Below are positions 37,222 through 51,700 of a DNA stretch of 64,000 nt, one piece after another. The translations under genes were made by a program, and so were the position numbers. Under the pieces are notes generated by a model. The model ran no database searches, had not been told where the DNA came from, and was given only the letters and a program-made list of their open reading frames with translations. Origin of the DNA: Onchocerca volvulus (Eukaryota > Nematoda > Chromadorea > Rhabditida > Onchocercidae); NCBI GenBank assembly GCA_000499405.2, contig HG738138.1, positions 6,756,888 through 6,820,887 of the forward strand, written 5' to 3'. Positions within the stretch are counted from its first letter, which is position 1. The number at the start of each line of letters is the position of its first letter.

Positions 37222-38600
37222 TATCTTCCCTGAAATTCCGTAAACATTTCTTGACACAAAGAACAGTAAGTTGAAATCAATACAGATCACCACCACATTT
37301 TTTTGCGAAACTTGAAAAGAAAAAAAAAAGAACTGGCAAACAAAAGATTAAAATACTTTTAAAAACTGAATGTGAAATGATGTCAAGTCCGGAATTCCTC
37401 TACTGACATGTGACACTCAGAAGTGTAGCACACTGAATTTTGAAAGAAACTGAATTTTTTTCAAATGTGCAAAATCCTAACTTATTTTATAAAACTGCTA
37501 AGTAGTAATAAAAATCAAGTTTGAACAATTAAAAAAAATCAAGTCTGAACAACTGATATTATTTCATATTTGAAGCGTAAAATGTGCCAAGTGCCGTGAA
37601 AAGCCCTGCAAAATAACAATTTCAGTCAGCAATTTAAGTCAAACTATGGCACTTTAAAATACGAAAAATGAAACTCAAATTTTTGATCTCAACAGCTATT
37701 TTCGAAAAAAGAATTGCGATTCCTGATGAAAAAAATTCTCGATGCATAAACTGAAAATCTCTACTTGATTAGCTTACCAGTAACATAATTCCGGAAAAAC
37801 TAGCTATAAATTGGCACGGCTATGTCAAATTGTAAAGCGGTTAGCAAAAAGAAACTTTGACGAGTGAATGTTTCCAAATCTCTGCTCGAATTACCTTTTG
37901 ATTAAATGGGAATTTTTGCCTACCACTTGGAAAATTTGTTCAATCAGTGATTGCAACCAGTCGATAGGAATAAACAGAGCATAGTTCTTGAAGAGTGAAA
38001 GTAGGACGAACAGTTAATTGAGTTCTGAAACGAGGTGAAAGTTGAGGTGTCAAGTGAGGTAAAAGAGATAGAAAGAGGTGAAAGTTGAGGTGTCAAGTGA
38101 GGTGAGGTAAAATCAAGCAGCATAATAAAGGCGGCAGAGCAGAATTTAAATCGAGAAAAAGAAAAAACAGAAGGGAGATAGAAGAGAAGGGTTGAATTGC
38201 ACGCTGCAAACAACTGCTCTACTCTACAGATTAACTGTGATGTGATTGCTCTTCCACTTGCCCGCAGCTGATTCATTCAATCACTCAGGCCGTTTGGTTA
38301 ATGCTCCGCTTCAGGCTACAGAACTTCGTGCTTCGTCTTGCTCAGTGATGATCTCTGTTGATAAGATAAGCTTCCCAGCTTGCTATCATCGAGAACTGTT
38401 CACAATCATCATCACAAGTTTCTTTGTCTTTGATTCGAACTTGGCAGATGAAAATCAGTACTTCTTAACCACTTAAGGGTATTTTAAAATTAATAAATGA
38501 CGGAAGAGAAGTTTTTATAACTTTAACTATGCACAAGAATGACTCCGAGTTAGTACTTCAGCACCTAAGCCTAAGCAATATAAATAAACAACTAATCCTT
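37222..38600. other. intergenic region between LRRC20-like gene and BEL/Pao relic
   Basis: No gene recognised. It presumably contains the promoter of the LRRC20-like gene at its left end. A purine-rich patch around 37990-38190 includes the duplicated 29-bp phrase at 38032-38103. Confidence 0.5.
38032..38103. repeat. duplicated 29-bp purine-rich unit, 43-bp spacing
   Basis: The phrase gaggtgaaagttgaggtgtc followed by aagtgaggt occurs at 38032-38060 and again at 38075-38103 without mismatch. A further shorter gaggt follows. It lies within a longer GA-rich stretch. Confidence 0.9.
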
Positions 38601-38625
38601 CATAACAGTCATCTCAAATAGTTTA

Positions 38626-39135
38626 TCAGGCACCAGTGAAATTATCGCAGTTATCACTGCCAACATTCAGTGAGGACTGAAAATTGAATTCTGGAGTAAT
38701 TTCGATGCTTCAGAAAGTGGCAGCTCATCTTCAAGTATTTAAAAATTGAATTATCTAATGTCCTGTCTCAAAAGAGATGCCCTACAAACCGTTGGAGGCT
38801 ATGGTATTGCTGCAGAAAAGTAATAAGAAGAGTATTAATCCAAAAATCCAAGAATCATTCATTATAAAAAAAAAAAGTCACTTTGTTATAAGTTACATTC
38901 CATCAAGAGAAATGAAGGAGAATGGAAGGTAAATGTCTAAGCGAACGGAAGAATACTTCAACAGCTAGAAATTATAGGTGATACTGTAGAGGATTCTAGC
39001 ATCGAAATTATTATTGAAAGTAGATTGTGAGTTGAATATTAAATAAAACGTGTCAACAAAAAGAAGAACAAGATCTATGAACGGTCACTAAGCTCCGGCA
39101 ATTCCTGGGAGACTAGTCAAAAGCAACGAAAAAAT
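38626..39135 (+). mobile_element. decayed BEL/Pao retrotransposon, Gag remnant
   Basis: Plus-strand frames read PVKLSQLSLPTFSED, then EFWSNFDASESG, then KLNYLMSCLKRDALQTVGGY and IAAEK. Further frames read LHSIKRNEGEWK, DTVEDSSIEIIIESRL and KLRQFLGD. This is the order of landmarks in BEL/Pao Gag (LPxFxGD, W-FW-F, KLxYLxxxLxGxAxxxxxG, and a KLRxFL segment before the zinc knuckle). Stops and frame changes show it is dead. The zone up to about 40050 (open frames 39412-39600 and 39584-39949 plus) may be further eroded element. No LTRs were recognised. Confidence 0.72.
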
Positions 39136-42100
39136 GATTAGAATCAAGCTTTTAATACTGGAAAGAAAAAGAATTCGACAGAGTCTAAGCCAAATCGAAT
39201 TCCATATAATAATAGAGGAGAAATCTCTACCTCACCTCCAATCAAACAGCTCAAAACAAATGGTCTTGAATTTACCACGAAATTTTCAAGAAAAAGTTTA
39301 AAAGTTGTAAAGTAAGAAAATCTTGTGTCTTTTATAACAAGAATAAAAGAGATAATGAATGTCAAGTTTATCCCACTTTTAAATAACGAATGGAACGTTT
39401 GAGAAAAAACAATGCTTGCCTTAACTTTTGCAAAGCTGTTCGACAATCTTATTAAAAAATTTATACCACAACAGGAATTAAAATTACAAATAATTAATAT
39501 CAAAATGGGATTTGAAATCACACACAGAAGTTCTCATGCCTTAGGATTGAAAAATTCTGTATGCCTTAACAATATTTGTCTAAGTGATTGTGAATATTGA
39601 AACCGAAATAGAATACCATAGATCAGTTTGGAATAGTAAAATAGGTGATAATAATTGGCGGTATTTGACTCTAAAATATCTAGCTGAAAATACTTTTGAA
39701 GTCCTATACATATTGAATTCAAAAATCCTCAGCAAAAGTTTTTTAATATGTACAAGGCTTCAAAAATCTGATTTCACATCTTGGCTGAAACAATTTTTTT
39801 ATGTTTTTTTTTTTCCTTTTCATCATTTATTTCAAAACAGGATGATACATTTTTTAAACATTTTACAAATCTTTGTATCTAATATTCCTATCATCTACTC
39901 TTTGCTCATCTCCTCTTATCACCTGCTCATTGCTCTGTTGTTATACTGATTCATGCTTCAATCCAAGCACCATCACTATGAAAATCTTAACTTTTCCGAA
40001 CTTTTCCCGAAAGAAGACAAAGGTAGCGATAATTTGCACTTATTTAGTGTGCTAATTTATTCATAAAATATAAATTTTTTTGGTCCCAATCATTCAGTTG
40101 GATTCAAATTTCTTTGTGCGATTCCAGACTGGTAAATGCCTACAATTAGAATGCAGTGAAGCGCAACAGACATCATCATATCCTTCTGAACACTTAAAAA
40201 ATAAAAAATAGTCTTATAAGCTGTGAATAAGACTTATAAAACGGAACACTTATAAAAATCCAAATGATATATATCCATGATTGAAATCATAAAGAAAAAA
40301 ATTGTGAGTCATAATGAGTTCCTGAGATCAGTTTATTAACTTGTGTCGCAGTTAACACAGATCAATGAAAGCTTTGTCCCTGTATCTATCATGTCGATTG
40401 ATTCTTTCATTTGTCTTAATTGATAAAAATCGACTGAAATTGAAATTAAATATTGCGCATAACCTTAGCATTTTAAGCTCAACATATTGTTTTCTTCATG
40501 CTTATTGATTTTTATCTTAAACTCAACAATGATTTAATTTGTCATCTCGTTTATGCTGAACACTAATTTGAGAACTTCGCTTGAAAGTTTTGCGAACTGC
40601 AATCCTTCATATTCTTGCTGTAAAAAAAAAAAAAGGATTGATCAAAATACTGCATCGCAACCTCGTCGCAACGATGTGAAATAATTCCGTCCATCTTATT
40701 ATTACATGGAACGGTCTTGTTCAAGTGACAATCGTATGACCAACTGGTCAACAGTACACAAATTTGGATTAATGCAATGAAATAGACGTACAAATTGCAT
40801 TCAGAGTTGCTGTGTGATGCCTAATGAACGATTAGCATAATATTTAACACTCTTGGTGATTTGTTTCTTTCACCTCTTCTTTTTTACTGAGTTGTTCTCA
40901 CAAATTCACTCCATCTGATGCTCTTATCTGCATCATTAACGACTCAGTATCGCTGCGATATAAAAAACTACTGAGAAATCCAAATGTCCACTTTGCTACT
41001 GCATAAGATAAGCATTATACAAATTGTATTCTTATCAGTCAGTCTGCAGCAACATTTTCAAGGGTTAACCCATTTAATATATTCTCAGTACAACCGTCTT
41101 TTTTATTTAAGTACTTATAATTGAATTTTCAGTTACTGTCCCAATGGACAGATGATGTAGTAGTACCTGAAACAATATGATTATTAAATAGATCTATTTG
41201 GATAGTCAGGTATATCGGAACCGAACCTAGCTATCAGATTTAATGCACTGATATCTCCCGGTTTCACATTTCTACTCCTATGTACAATGATTACCAGACA
41301 GATTACAACGATGTTATTATTTCGTGGTACTAAGCTGTCCTTTAAATGAGTCTGAATTTACTGAACTTTCCATTCAATCCACAAATTTACTTATTAATCC
41401 TTAAATTTACCCATTTTTGATGTCGAAACATCGCCTTTTGCAAAACCATGAGGGGAAATAACTGCACTGTTGAGCTGCTATTACATTCCAACATCTAAAC
41501 GAGCGACATAGTGTGCAATGCATCCAAATGCGAATGCCTGTTAGATTACGGGAAACGTAATTAGGTAATTCATAATTTAGTTACGAACTGTTTGTTCGCA
41601 ATACCGAATGTTGAATATAAAGCATTGCTTAAGCTGAATGAAAAAGTAAATCAAGTTTAAATCAATTATCCCAACGGATTGAAATACAATCCAAACGATC
41701 ACTGGCTTTGCAGTGTGTTCTAACAACGCATATCGCCGTGTCATAATGTCATTATGGGTCTGTAGCGGTACGACATGAGTCATGAGGAATATCTGCTTCT
41801 AAGGCATGAAATACACAGTTCAACTAATGCCCCCTGGATGTATATATATACATTTGGAACAAGAATGTTACATTGCAAAATGAATGTCCAGGATGGTAAA
41901 GACAAAAATGTACAGAAAAGAACGTTAAAAACGCAAGAATTTATAAGCAAACTGGGAGAATTAAAGCACCAAAATTTGTAATTTGTTTGTCAGATAACAA
42001 AAGAAGCGCAACAGTAGAGAAATTGTTCTCTGGTCCAAAAATTATCCATTTTTGATTATATGACATATGGAAAAAATCTAAAAATATTTTGTTTTTTGGA

Positions 42101-42794
42101 AAGGAAGAAAACAAATTTCCTAAAAACAAGAACAAGGTGGAATCTGGAGCATCAAACAGAAAAATGAAAAAAAAAAAATGTATTCACTGCAGTGATGACA
42201 TAACTCAACTCTCATGCCATGAAATGAGCACTGTGGTGAACAAAGCATAATACCCGCACGATGAAATGTTGTAAAAATTAAAATGGATTTTTGTATCGGT
42301 CACATTATAGTAAACCGTATGAACAACAATAAATTCAAAGTACAACAATAAGCAACATTTCGCATATTTAAATTCACATTTTTAAGGCAAAAATAACCTT
42401 CTGAAGATTTGTCATTTAAACCATTTCAATACATGATACAATATAGGTTATTTAAGTAGTCGTTCTATTGATCAATCAATTTCTCTTCATATAAATATAT
42501 AAGATAGAGAAGGCGAGACAATTTCGGTGATATAGTCTCACTAAGTAAGTTATGAGCATAAGCAGATCATGTACTACACAAGGCTCTCTGAGGTAGATGA
42601 ATTTTTATGGACGAAATATTTCAATTTTTTCCTAAAGCTGTTAGATAACTCAAAAGTTTCCATTTTCCCTCAATGGACTCATTCAGTATGTATCTACCAT
42701 CTTATTTAGCAACTTTATGAGATCCATAATGAAACTTTGAGTACATTAAAAATTTAGAAAAATGTTCTTAGAAGCAATGCTCTTGTTGCATCTA
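39136..42794. other. intergenic region between BEL/Pao relic and plexin 3' end
   Basis: No gene could be supported. The left part (to about 40050) may belong to the decayed BEL/Pao element. A minus-strand stretch near 40560-40800 has a hydrophobic leader-like segment and a strong acceptor but no start codon, and is discussed among the rejected items. The right end should contain the plexin 3' UTR. Confidence 0.4.
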
Positions 42795-45700
42795 TTATAC
42801 CCTATCTTCGCGCGGTCTTCCTCGATAAAAACGATTGCCAAAAGTTCCTATGGTCCCATTGCCACCATTACTATAATATTCACCCATACATTCCATTGTA
42901 TTCAACATGTCTTGGAATTTTTGTGGTAGCTTCTGATTGACCGCAAATTGATTCATATCCAGTTCTTCACGCAAAGATTCCTTGTACTGTTCCAGATATC
43001 TGAAAAAGAAATCGTAAATCAGTGAGTTAAAAAAAAATGCCCAAGTTCAACATTTTATGGAATCCTTAACAAAAACAAGAAAAAAAAAATTACGAAAAGT
43101 ATATTTCCAAATAAACAAATTTTTATTTCGGAAAAACCAGAATTAATTGAACAAGAATATAATTAGGAGAAAATCCAGATAAAGCTATATGAAAAAACTT
43201 GCTTATAAAGCTCATTTAATGCACTAAAAATATGAAACCGGTCACGTGAATGAGAACGTGACTCTTCGGCAAGCAGCGCATTCATGTCTTGATCGGTTAT
43301 TGGAGGCATTTCTCTTATTTCAGCATAGTATCTATAAAAAAGTTCTTTAATCAAAGAAATTTGACAGCAGTTAAAAGAACATTAAAAAAATAATTCACCT
43401 ATCAACTAAGTCACGATACTGGTATATATCTTTTGCAAATAATAATTTGCTGCTGGGCGAATCTTTTGTTAACTGATGTTCCTGTGTTGAGCATGCGTCC
43501 ATGAGAGTTTGAGCAACAACCGATAAGCAACCTTCGAGCTGGAAAAAAATATTGATGAATATCATCCACTATTGCAATGAATTCAAAACATAACCTAATT
43601 TGATGATGAATAACACATATACCTTTGTAGGTTTCTGAATATCAAATACAAAGTGTGGATTTTTTATCAAATTGACCCAAAATCTCAAGGGCAAGGAGTT
43701 GCTTTTCCAAGCATGAACAACTTCATTCTCTTCAATACCATGCTCTCTGGCCTGAAAGCAAATTACAGTACAAGAGCAATAAAGCCGAAAACAAAAAAGT
43801 AAAAAAGGATAAAAAGAAGCAATCAACCTGCCACAGAATCGAGAAAAGTTATTCACCTGATCATCCATGAAATCAAACATATATTTCACACAAGGAATTG
43901 CTGAATTTGGAGATGAAGTAGAAAATATAACTTCCAACAAATTTTGAATAAATTTTTGAAGTGTACCTTTCATCGTAAGCAATCTGAAATATTCTGAAAA
44001 TTCTTGCAGTATAGATAACAACATAATAAATCAAATAATCTACTGCTTTATTTGCAGATTTCGCCTAATTCTGATCAAATCCCTAAGACATGTGAAGATT
44101 TCAAGCTTAAAACCTGCCTAGTTAGATATATTTCAGTGACCATTTTATCTTGTTGATCAGATGAACCATGTTCGGAAGGGCGCACAAGATGGTATAACTT
44201 GTAATTAGAATCCATATCTATAACAATTTCGCAAGTGTGCATTCTTGACAAATAGTAAAGCCAACAGTGAGAACAACTTATCTTGAAATATATGAAAAAA
44301 TTGAACTAGATATTAAAGAATTAAGAAACAGTTACGACTATTTAACCAATTGAAAAACAAATTTCTTTCATAAAAACAAAGTGCACACTAACTTGACAGC
44401 AAACCTTTGCACTGAGAGCTTGAGTTCGTTCCGAACGGTCTTGTAAGTGTAGGACTTTGTTTTGGCAACGAAAATGTTGAACGTTCACTCAAAATCGACA
44501 GATTGTAAAGAGAGGCTTGACGTGGAAGTAATGCCAATGTAGCATTTTCAGGAACCTGAACAAAAATGAAAAGTGAAACTCGAAATAAATAATTCCTGGT
44601 TCGACTAATTATCTCTTCACAAATGATGAGGTAATGCTAATTTACATTCCTTTTTTCAATAATGAATTATATTTCAAGCAAATATTATGTCAGCCTTTCT
44701 CTAGTCTCTAAGCTTAATCATATTTCCATTCTTTCTTGACGACCTTAAAAGATGACATTAAATTAAGAGCATAAAAGTTCGTAAAGAAGTTTTTTATTAT
44801 CTATTTCTCCACTTTTCTAGAACTGAAATGACCAGTGAATTTAAAACTCATGATGATATCGTTGTTCTGATGAAAAAATTATAGAAGATATAGATTTGCA
44901 TGTTTTTAATGAAAACTTATGTAGTTCTAATCAAACACTAACAGAACAAAGATAACGCAAAAACTAAGAAAAAAAAAATTACATTGTAATGAGCAAGAGT
45001 ATTAATCCTTTTCCAACCGCCAGGTTCAATCTTCGAAGTACTGTCAACATCTTGAAGAATTATTCTAGGACATGCAGATCGCAATTCCAAATCAAGATCA
45101 TTCACAGAAGGACGATCGGAAAAGGCCGTTGTGCGATATTTTGCATCTAAACATTTTTCCTTCACCTGAAAAATTCAAAATTCTTTTTTATAGAAGAATC
45201 AAACAACTTGAGCTGGATTTTGAGTACCCAAAACAGAAGAAATTAGGATCCAAGGCAATACAAATATTTGCAAATGAGAACCATTCATGAATCATAAAGC
45301 TGAATTGGTCAGTATAACTTTTCATAGAGTGTAGAATTGAGATTTCATTATATTTATTTTAATCAAAGATAATATCATGATAAGTATATAAAAAAAGTGA
45401 GCAGCACTTTAATTCTGAAAATTGCAACTGGAAAAAAAAATTCGGAAATAATGCATTCTTTCACATGTTTACTTTCGTGTATTTAACATTGAAACATAAT
45501 TTTTCCTTCAGACGAATCAATTTACAAAACAAACCATACCTGTGTAATGGAATCGCAGTCAAGCACTATGACCGGATAATCCATTGCACCCGAAGAATGA
45601 TGATCCGCAGCAATAAAAACAGTTAATTTCCGAAAATCAAAAGACGCACGCAAAAGTTTTTCTTCTGACAAAGAATAGCGCGCCTCAAGGGTCAGTGCAT

Positions 45701-48700
45701 CTTGTGGTCCTTTTTCCATCTGCTGCTTCATCGCCCAGTACAATTCATAAAGTTTTCTACCAGCGCATTCCTGTAAAAACAAAAAAGTCGTAGTTAAAGG
45801 AAAATTCCATTTTTTAAAACTCGTTCTCGATTTATTAACATTTTACAAGTCATTTGCGATTGAACTTCGACCTCTTGCAAAAAAAAAAAAAAAAAAAAAA
45901 AAACCTTGTAACTTGGTAAAATATATAAAAGCATCACAAATGCTCACCGTAAGATATCTGTACATCAGAATTGTGTACCACGCAGCCAACATACGTTCTG
46001 CAACACTTTCTGAACGGCGAAAGAGAATCTTGGGTTGTAACCTTTTCCCCATTGTTCGATCAATAAGTTCTTTTAGTAACTGTTTCAAAATTTCGGTACA
46101 ATATTCCATTTTTTCCTATAAGAGAGAGATAGAAGAAAAAATCCCTATCTTATGTTTTCTGAATTAAAATTTATGAATAGTTACTGTTTTTACACAGTTT
46201 AAAATTACCATCAACACAACCATTAACAGTGATCCGACAGAAACTCGGTCTTTGCCAAGGAAATACTTATTATTTTCCATTGCGCGCACAAATGAAAGCA
46301 AGAAGTGTTTGTTCATCAAAAGTTTGTTAAATGCTCGAAGACCCATTTCGATGGAATATGCACGCTGACTGTCAACTTCCAAATCACGCAAGACTGGATG
46401 ATTGTGATAATTATTCGGAAACAGCACCTGAAATGATTTCAGTAAAGCTCTGACTGACAACTTCAAAACCAAAAGAGTATGGAAAACAAGTGTAACTGTA
46501 TTTATCTTTTAAGAAAAAAATTTTACTCTAGCTGTGTAATCTTTATAAGAGAGAAATGGTATGAAAGGTGTTCCAAGAGGCAAAACAGCGGCCATTGCAT
46601 TCATCGACGTCTGCAATTCTGCAAATGCTTCTTTACATTCAGTAGCCACCTTCATCTCAATTTGATCGATTTGGTTCTTCAAATGCTTCATTTCACGCAT
46701 ATGAGAAGTGCTTTTACGCCTGAAATTCTCGTGAACCAGCAATTCTTTACAATAAGGGAATGTAGTCTTGATTTCAGTATCTTTGCTATTGTCTTTTGCA
46801 AATTTATAAAACTTACCTATAAAAAATTAAAAGCAAAAAGAAGGCGCCAATAATGCAAACAGTTGGTATCAGTATAGCCCCCATCAAATGTGGTGATAAT
46901 CCGGCTCCTTTCATACTATATGATAGATAGCCCACTCGATAACTAAAATCCATAATAAATAAGACCTTACGAAACAAGAATTTTTCATATGAACTGATTA
47001 TGATGATCACAAAGAAAAAAAACAGAAAATTGCGAAATCCTCATACCTTACGCCACCTATTTTCACAAGAACATCCGGATCCGTATCATAAGAAAGTTTC
47101 TGCGCCACAGGCCTTTCAGGTGGTGGTTGACATGTGAGAGCACGATTTGCTAAAGCAGTCAAATTGCATGGTTCACCGCCTACAGTTACCAGTATATCCC
47201 GCTCCCTGGCAGCTGCATCCAGATATTTTCCATTTATTGTCAAATAATCACCTGATCGATAAAACCTTATATCACTAAATTTTTCGACCACAGGATCCGG
47301 AAAAACAGTCAAGTGACGCATTCGAAAACCACTTAACTGCGAAATATCCCTAGAAATTAAATAAAAATATAGAAGTTTTTAAGAAATCATATCCTTAACA
47401 AACATGTAGCTGCATTAAATACTTTTGTAAAAATACTCCGCTTCTTGCTTTCAAACAAATTAACTTTAGAATTACTATTAAAAGAACAAAAAACAGTAAA
47501 CTGTATTTGGGAACATAAAATGTTGATGAACACCTTTTTACCAATAAATTTATGAGAAAGATTTAAACCGTCAATCAGCATTTAAACAGCAAATATTAGA
47601 TCTAAAATAAGGTATTATTTATATATTTTTAGACTAATGCATTAAGAAAAAATCTCTCTTACTGAAATGTTAAGAATGGACTTGCTGCGCCAGCTGATAT
47701 ACATTTCTCAAAGAACAGCTAGTGCAGAGCTGCGTCAAAATAGCATTAAGGGCTAATTTTTTGAATATAACAGACAAATTTCGCGATTTATTTAAATGAA
47801 ATAGTGATAAGCTTACTCTGTACGAACTCCATCGAGTTCGAAGCCATAATTTAATAGCAATGGTTCATCAGCTGTTGGATGCTTCCGCCTAAATATATAT
47901 AAAATTATTTTATAAAAAGTAAAGCATATGATGAAGGAAAACATATTTCACATTTCATTTGGTGACATTAAAAAAGTGTACAAAATGAACTTCACTTAAT
48001 CATTAGTACCGCTACCAAATCAAACTATCAGTTGAAAATCGATGAGTATATAAAGTTAAGCAACTTTAAAAATGATGCTTTACGAACCTATTATGAGGGA
48101 TTTCTAGGCTTGGTGTTTTGCAAAAAATCAAGTCATCTCGTACAATATTGCATTGTGGTCCTTTCATTATTCTTTTTTCATCTCTTACAACCATATGGGG
48201 CCGCTGCAGCAATTTGAACCCAGTTCCCAACACATCAACTGTTATTCCTCCTGATTCGATGCTCCTTTCAGGTATGACTTGCGCGAAAGTAGGGTTTTCC
48301 CTGAAATTTTTTTATCAGTAGTGAATATTGCTTTATTTCATCACGATAGAAAAAAAGAAGAAAATCTGAAAATAAAGGATAAAAACTTACTCATATCTAA
48401 ATCGAATATTTTCATAGTCTCGAGAAAAACTGTCAAAACTGATTTTCAGGTACCCATCGGCAAGTAATTCTGAAGGACCAGTCCTGCATTCAACCTTGTC
48501 ATTTGTACGATTCAGTACTGTGCATCGAACATCATTTAGTGAAATATTCACTGATGTTCCAGCGTCAAGATTTTCACCCCAAATTGTTACATTAGTTCCA
48601 CCAAATCGAGGCCCTACAGCGGTTCCATTGTTATAATAAATTGGTCTTTATACGAGATCGAAAATACTTACTACATATACATTAAGTGGTAAATAGTGGG

Positions 48701-51700
48701 ATATATTATAAAAATACCTATCATTCTTGCAAAACAATCTATCTCTATTTTTCTACAATAAGCAATGGTTTTATCTTTTACAGAAAACATAAACAAGAAA
48801 TAATGCAAATATATTATTATGTAACAAATGTAATGATAACAGGAAGTCTACTGCAGAATACTGTTGCTTTATATGATAGCGTTATGCTGCATTCACTGTT
48901 GCTGTGTTATATTAAATAAACAAACAGCACTGTACCTTTTGTGGGTTCCATATTCTTTACAACAGGATCGACGTAGGTGAAACTGTCATTCGAGATTGCA
49001 GTATACTTGTGTTCTTCGCGCAATTTTACAACAACAGGATAACTTGCTGGTATCGGCGTTGGACTTTGTCGAGTTCGACAAACAATTCGTGACGCAGTAA
49101 CATAAGAGTTTTTATCAACATCACAGCGTACATTTGCTGCCGTCACTGCTTCCTCCACAGTTTTATAGCTGAGACCGAGATTTACACCATCAATAATCAG
49201 CTATAATATTTTGAACAGGAACAATTTATTACTCATTGCTTATCAATATATATTTAATCGATTTAATTCATTGAATATGACGAACAGAATTCAAAATTTT
49301 AGAAATTGAGAATTAAATAAATTTCAGAACAATCACTCACTGTAGTACCACCAGCAAGAGGTCCCTTTTTTGGACTGAAATTAGTGATAACAGGATATGG
49401 GCAAAGCTGGGATCTGAAATGAAGAACCATTTGATAAAATACGCAAAGCAGCAAATTATTTCTTGAAATTGTATGGAAATCAAACACTAATATAATAAGA
49501 TAATAAATTTGACCGTGCTCTATTCATTGTTAAATAATATACCTGTCTAACCAATAATCCATCTTTGATGCAATTGGGCAATTTTCTTCTCTTGTGCATT
49601 GCTTCTCAGCTGGACACCAACCACAATCATATTTCTCATCACTAAGTACTAAACATAATCCACAGTTCGATGCAAGTGATTCGCATTTGTACATCACAAT
49701 TCTTATACCTTGATTGTTGTCCAGAGCAAAACCCCCATGGTGTCCCTCTGAGGACCAGATCACCGAAAAATTTGCAACGGCAGTACCATTCCCAGATCCC
49801 CGCCCGTAAAAGTCAAATTTCATATCATCACAACTGAAAATAATGAGAACGTTAATATCGGGAACCATATAATACTGCGGCAAATTCTCTTTTTAATAAG
49901 AAAACTATAACAAAATTCCACGGAATCCAGAAAATTTCAAATTCAGAACTGCCTTGGAAGAAATATGAGATAAATACAAATAAACACATTAAAATGGCAA
50001 ACTAACATGATGGTACTGTCTTTTTTTTTCGCTAATCTTTCATGCATACTATGTTCTATTTTGAACTGACATTTGAAATCTGTCATAAATTTTCTTGCAT
50101 TTTCCACTACTACCGATATCTGGCGATTTTTACCGGATGCGACAAAAAAATCTCTTTCAGCCGCAACAATACGAGGACAATGTGATGGTCCTTTTCGACT
50201 TGATGGTCCACTTCTCTAAAAAATATTTGTATATATAATTCGAAAGATAAAAGTTAATAAGTGGATAACTACATGAATCGCCCACTAGGTCTAAACTATA
50301 TCTGTTATAAATATTGAAACTCTTAAATTGAATGGAACCTCGATTCCATTGACGAGCTGCTGAGAACGACAGCGGTTTTCGGTAGTAGAGCCAGCAACAC
50401 ACTGATTTGATTCTATACACCAGTCACATGGAAATGGACTACTAACACAAGCACTGCACATTTTAAAACGAGAACAGTCATAAAAAGTGAAATTTGTGTA
50501 TGCTAGCGGTGGCCCTTCAATACTGTTAGAAACTGCAAGTCGAGCAACAAGACTGTATGCATCTGATGGAATTTCCGGCAAACTATTCGGAGTTGGACAT
50601 CTGAAACAGTCACTTTATGAAACCATATGACAGCAACTCAGTTTCAAGCAAGAATATGTGTCACATAATCACTGACCTGATACGATTGTCCAGACCACCA
50701 TTTGGTTGTGCAAGTGTTGACAGTGATCCCAATAAAGTACCAAAGTCGAAAACACATGTTAACTGTCCTCCCAAATTCGGCAGATTTTCAAGCTCAATGT
50801 CCAAATACAACGCACTGGTTCTCTGCACTTTGTCCGGCTCCACTCTACTTATGCTAAAATAAGTTACCAACTAATGTTTCTCCTTAAAGAGAAAAAATAC
50901 CTTCCCCTTACAAACAACAGATCAAGCAAAAGTTCTTTATAATGTTTATTTTTCCATTCAAAATCGAAAAGCATACGCAGGACATCGCCCATTTCGATAA
51001 GTGAGCCAGTCGTGTGCAGTTGATGGTATGGACTTCGTGCATTCATTTTCTGGAACACAAGCGTTATTCAAAACACACCAGCCACAATATGGATCCCGCT
51101 GAGCCAAACAACTGCGACAGTCATCAGCTGCTCCGCAGTGGCGAACTTTGATTTTGACTATCTAAAATCTCGCGACCAAGTAAAAAGTTTGAAAGCTTAT
51201 TGCACTAAATAAAATATAAAAATGATCCAAAAAAAAAAAAATTGTATGACAGCAAAAAAAATTAAAAAAAACTCAAATACAAATCAGCCTCAGCAAACCT
51301 TATTCGGTGTAAGAGCATAGATATAATCGCCAGTGGCATCCAGCTCCAGATCTTGAAGTATTGGTTTACCATCGCCGATTTCTAACGAGCGATATATAAA
51401 AGCAGAACTACGATTCTCTATTACAGCCTAAAACAAAGTAAAATAGAACATAACTGAAGAAAAAAGAAAATCCAATTCCAATCTTATCATCCTACTGTGC
51501 TAAGAGAACAGGAACAACCACGTAGAACAGAAAAATGAGCGGATAGTTGAGAATGCGCTACAATGTATTGGCTGGCAAAATCAGGTATCATTAAAAACAC
51601 TTGCAAAATCATGACATCATTAAAAACACTCGCACTTAATTTTCCGATAGTTATATTATTGGTAAAGTTCACTTTAAAAAGTCGTCCATCATGTGTTCCA

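Noticed and set aside
40563..40850. Minus-strand stretch with a signal-peptide-like run (YFIALIQICVLLTSW) followed by cysteines and a strong TTTTTTACAG acceptor leading into a second open stretch.
   Set aside because: There is no ATG in frame, an in-frame stop lies just upstream, and donor and acceptor phases only work for one weak donor. Attractive as a small secreted protein but not supportable.
45877..45903. Run of 26 A in plexin.
   Set aside because: Intronic homopolymer, not a retrotransposed poly(A) tail: no adjacent element or target-site duplication is visible.
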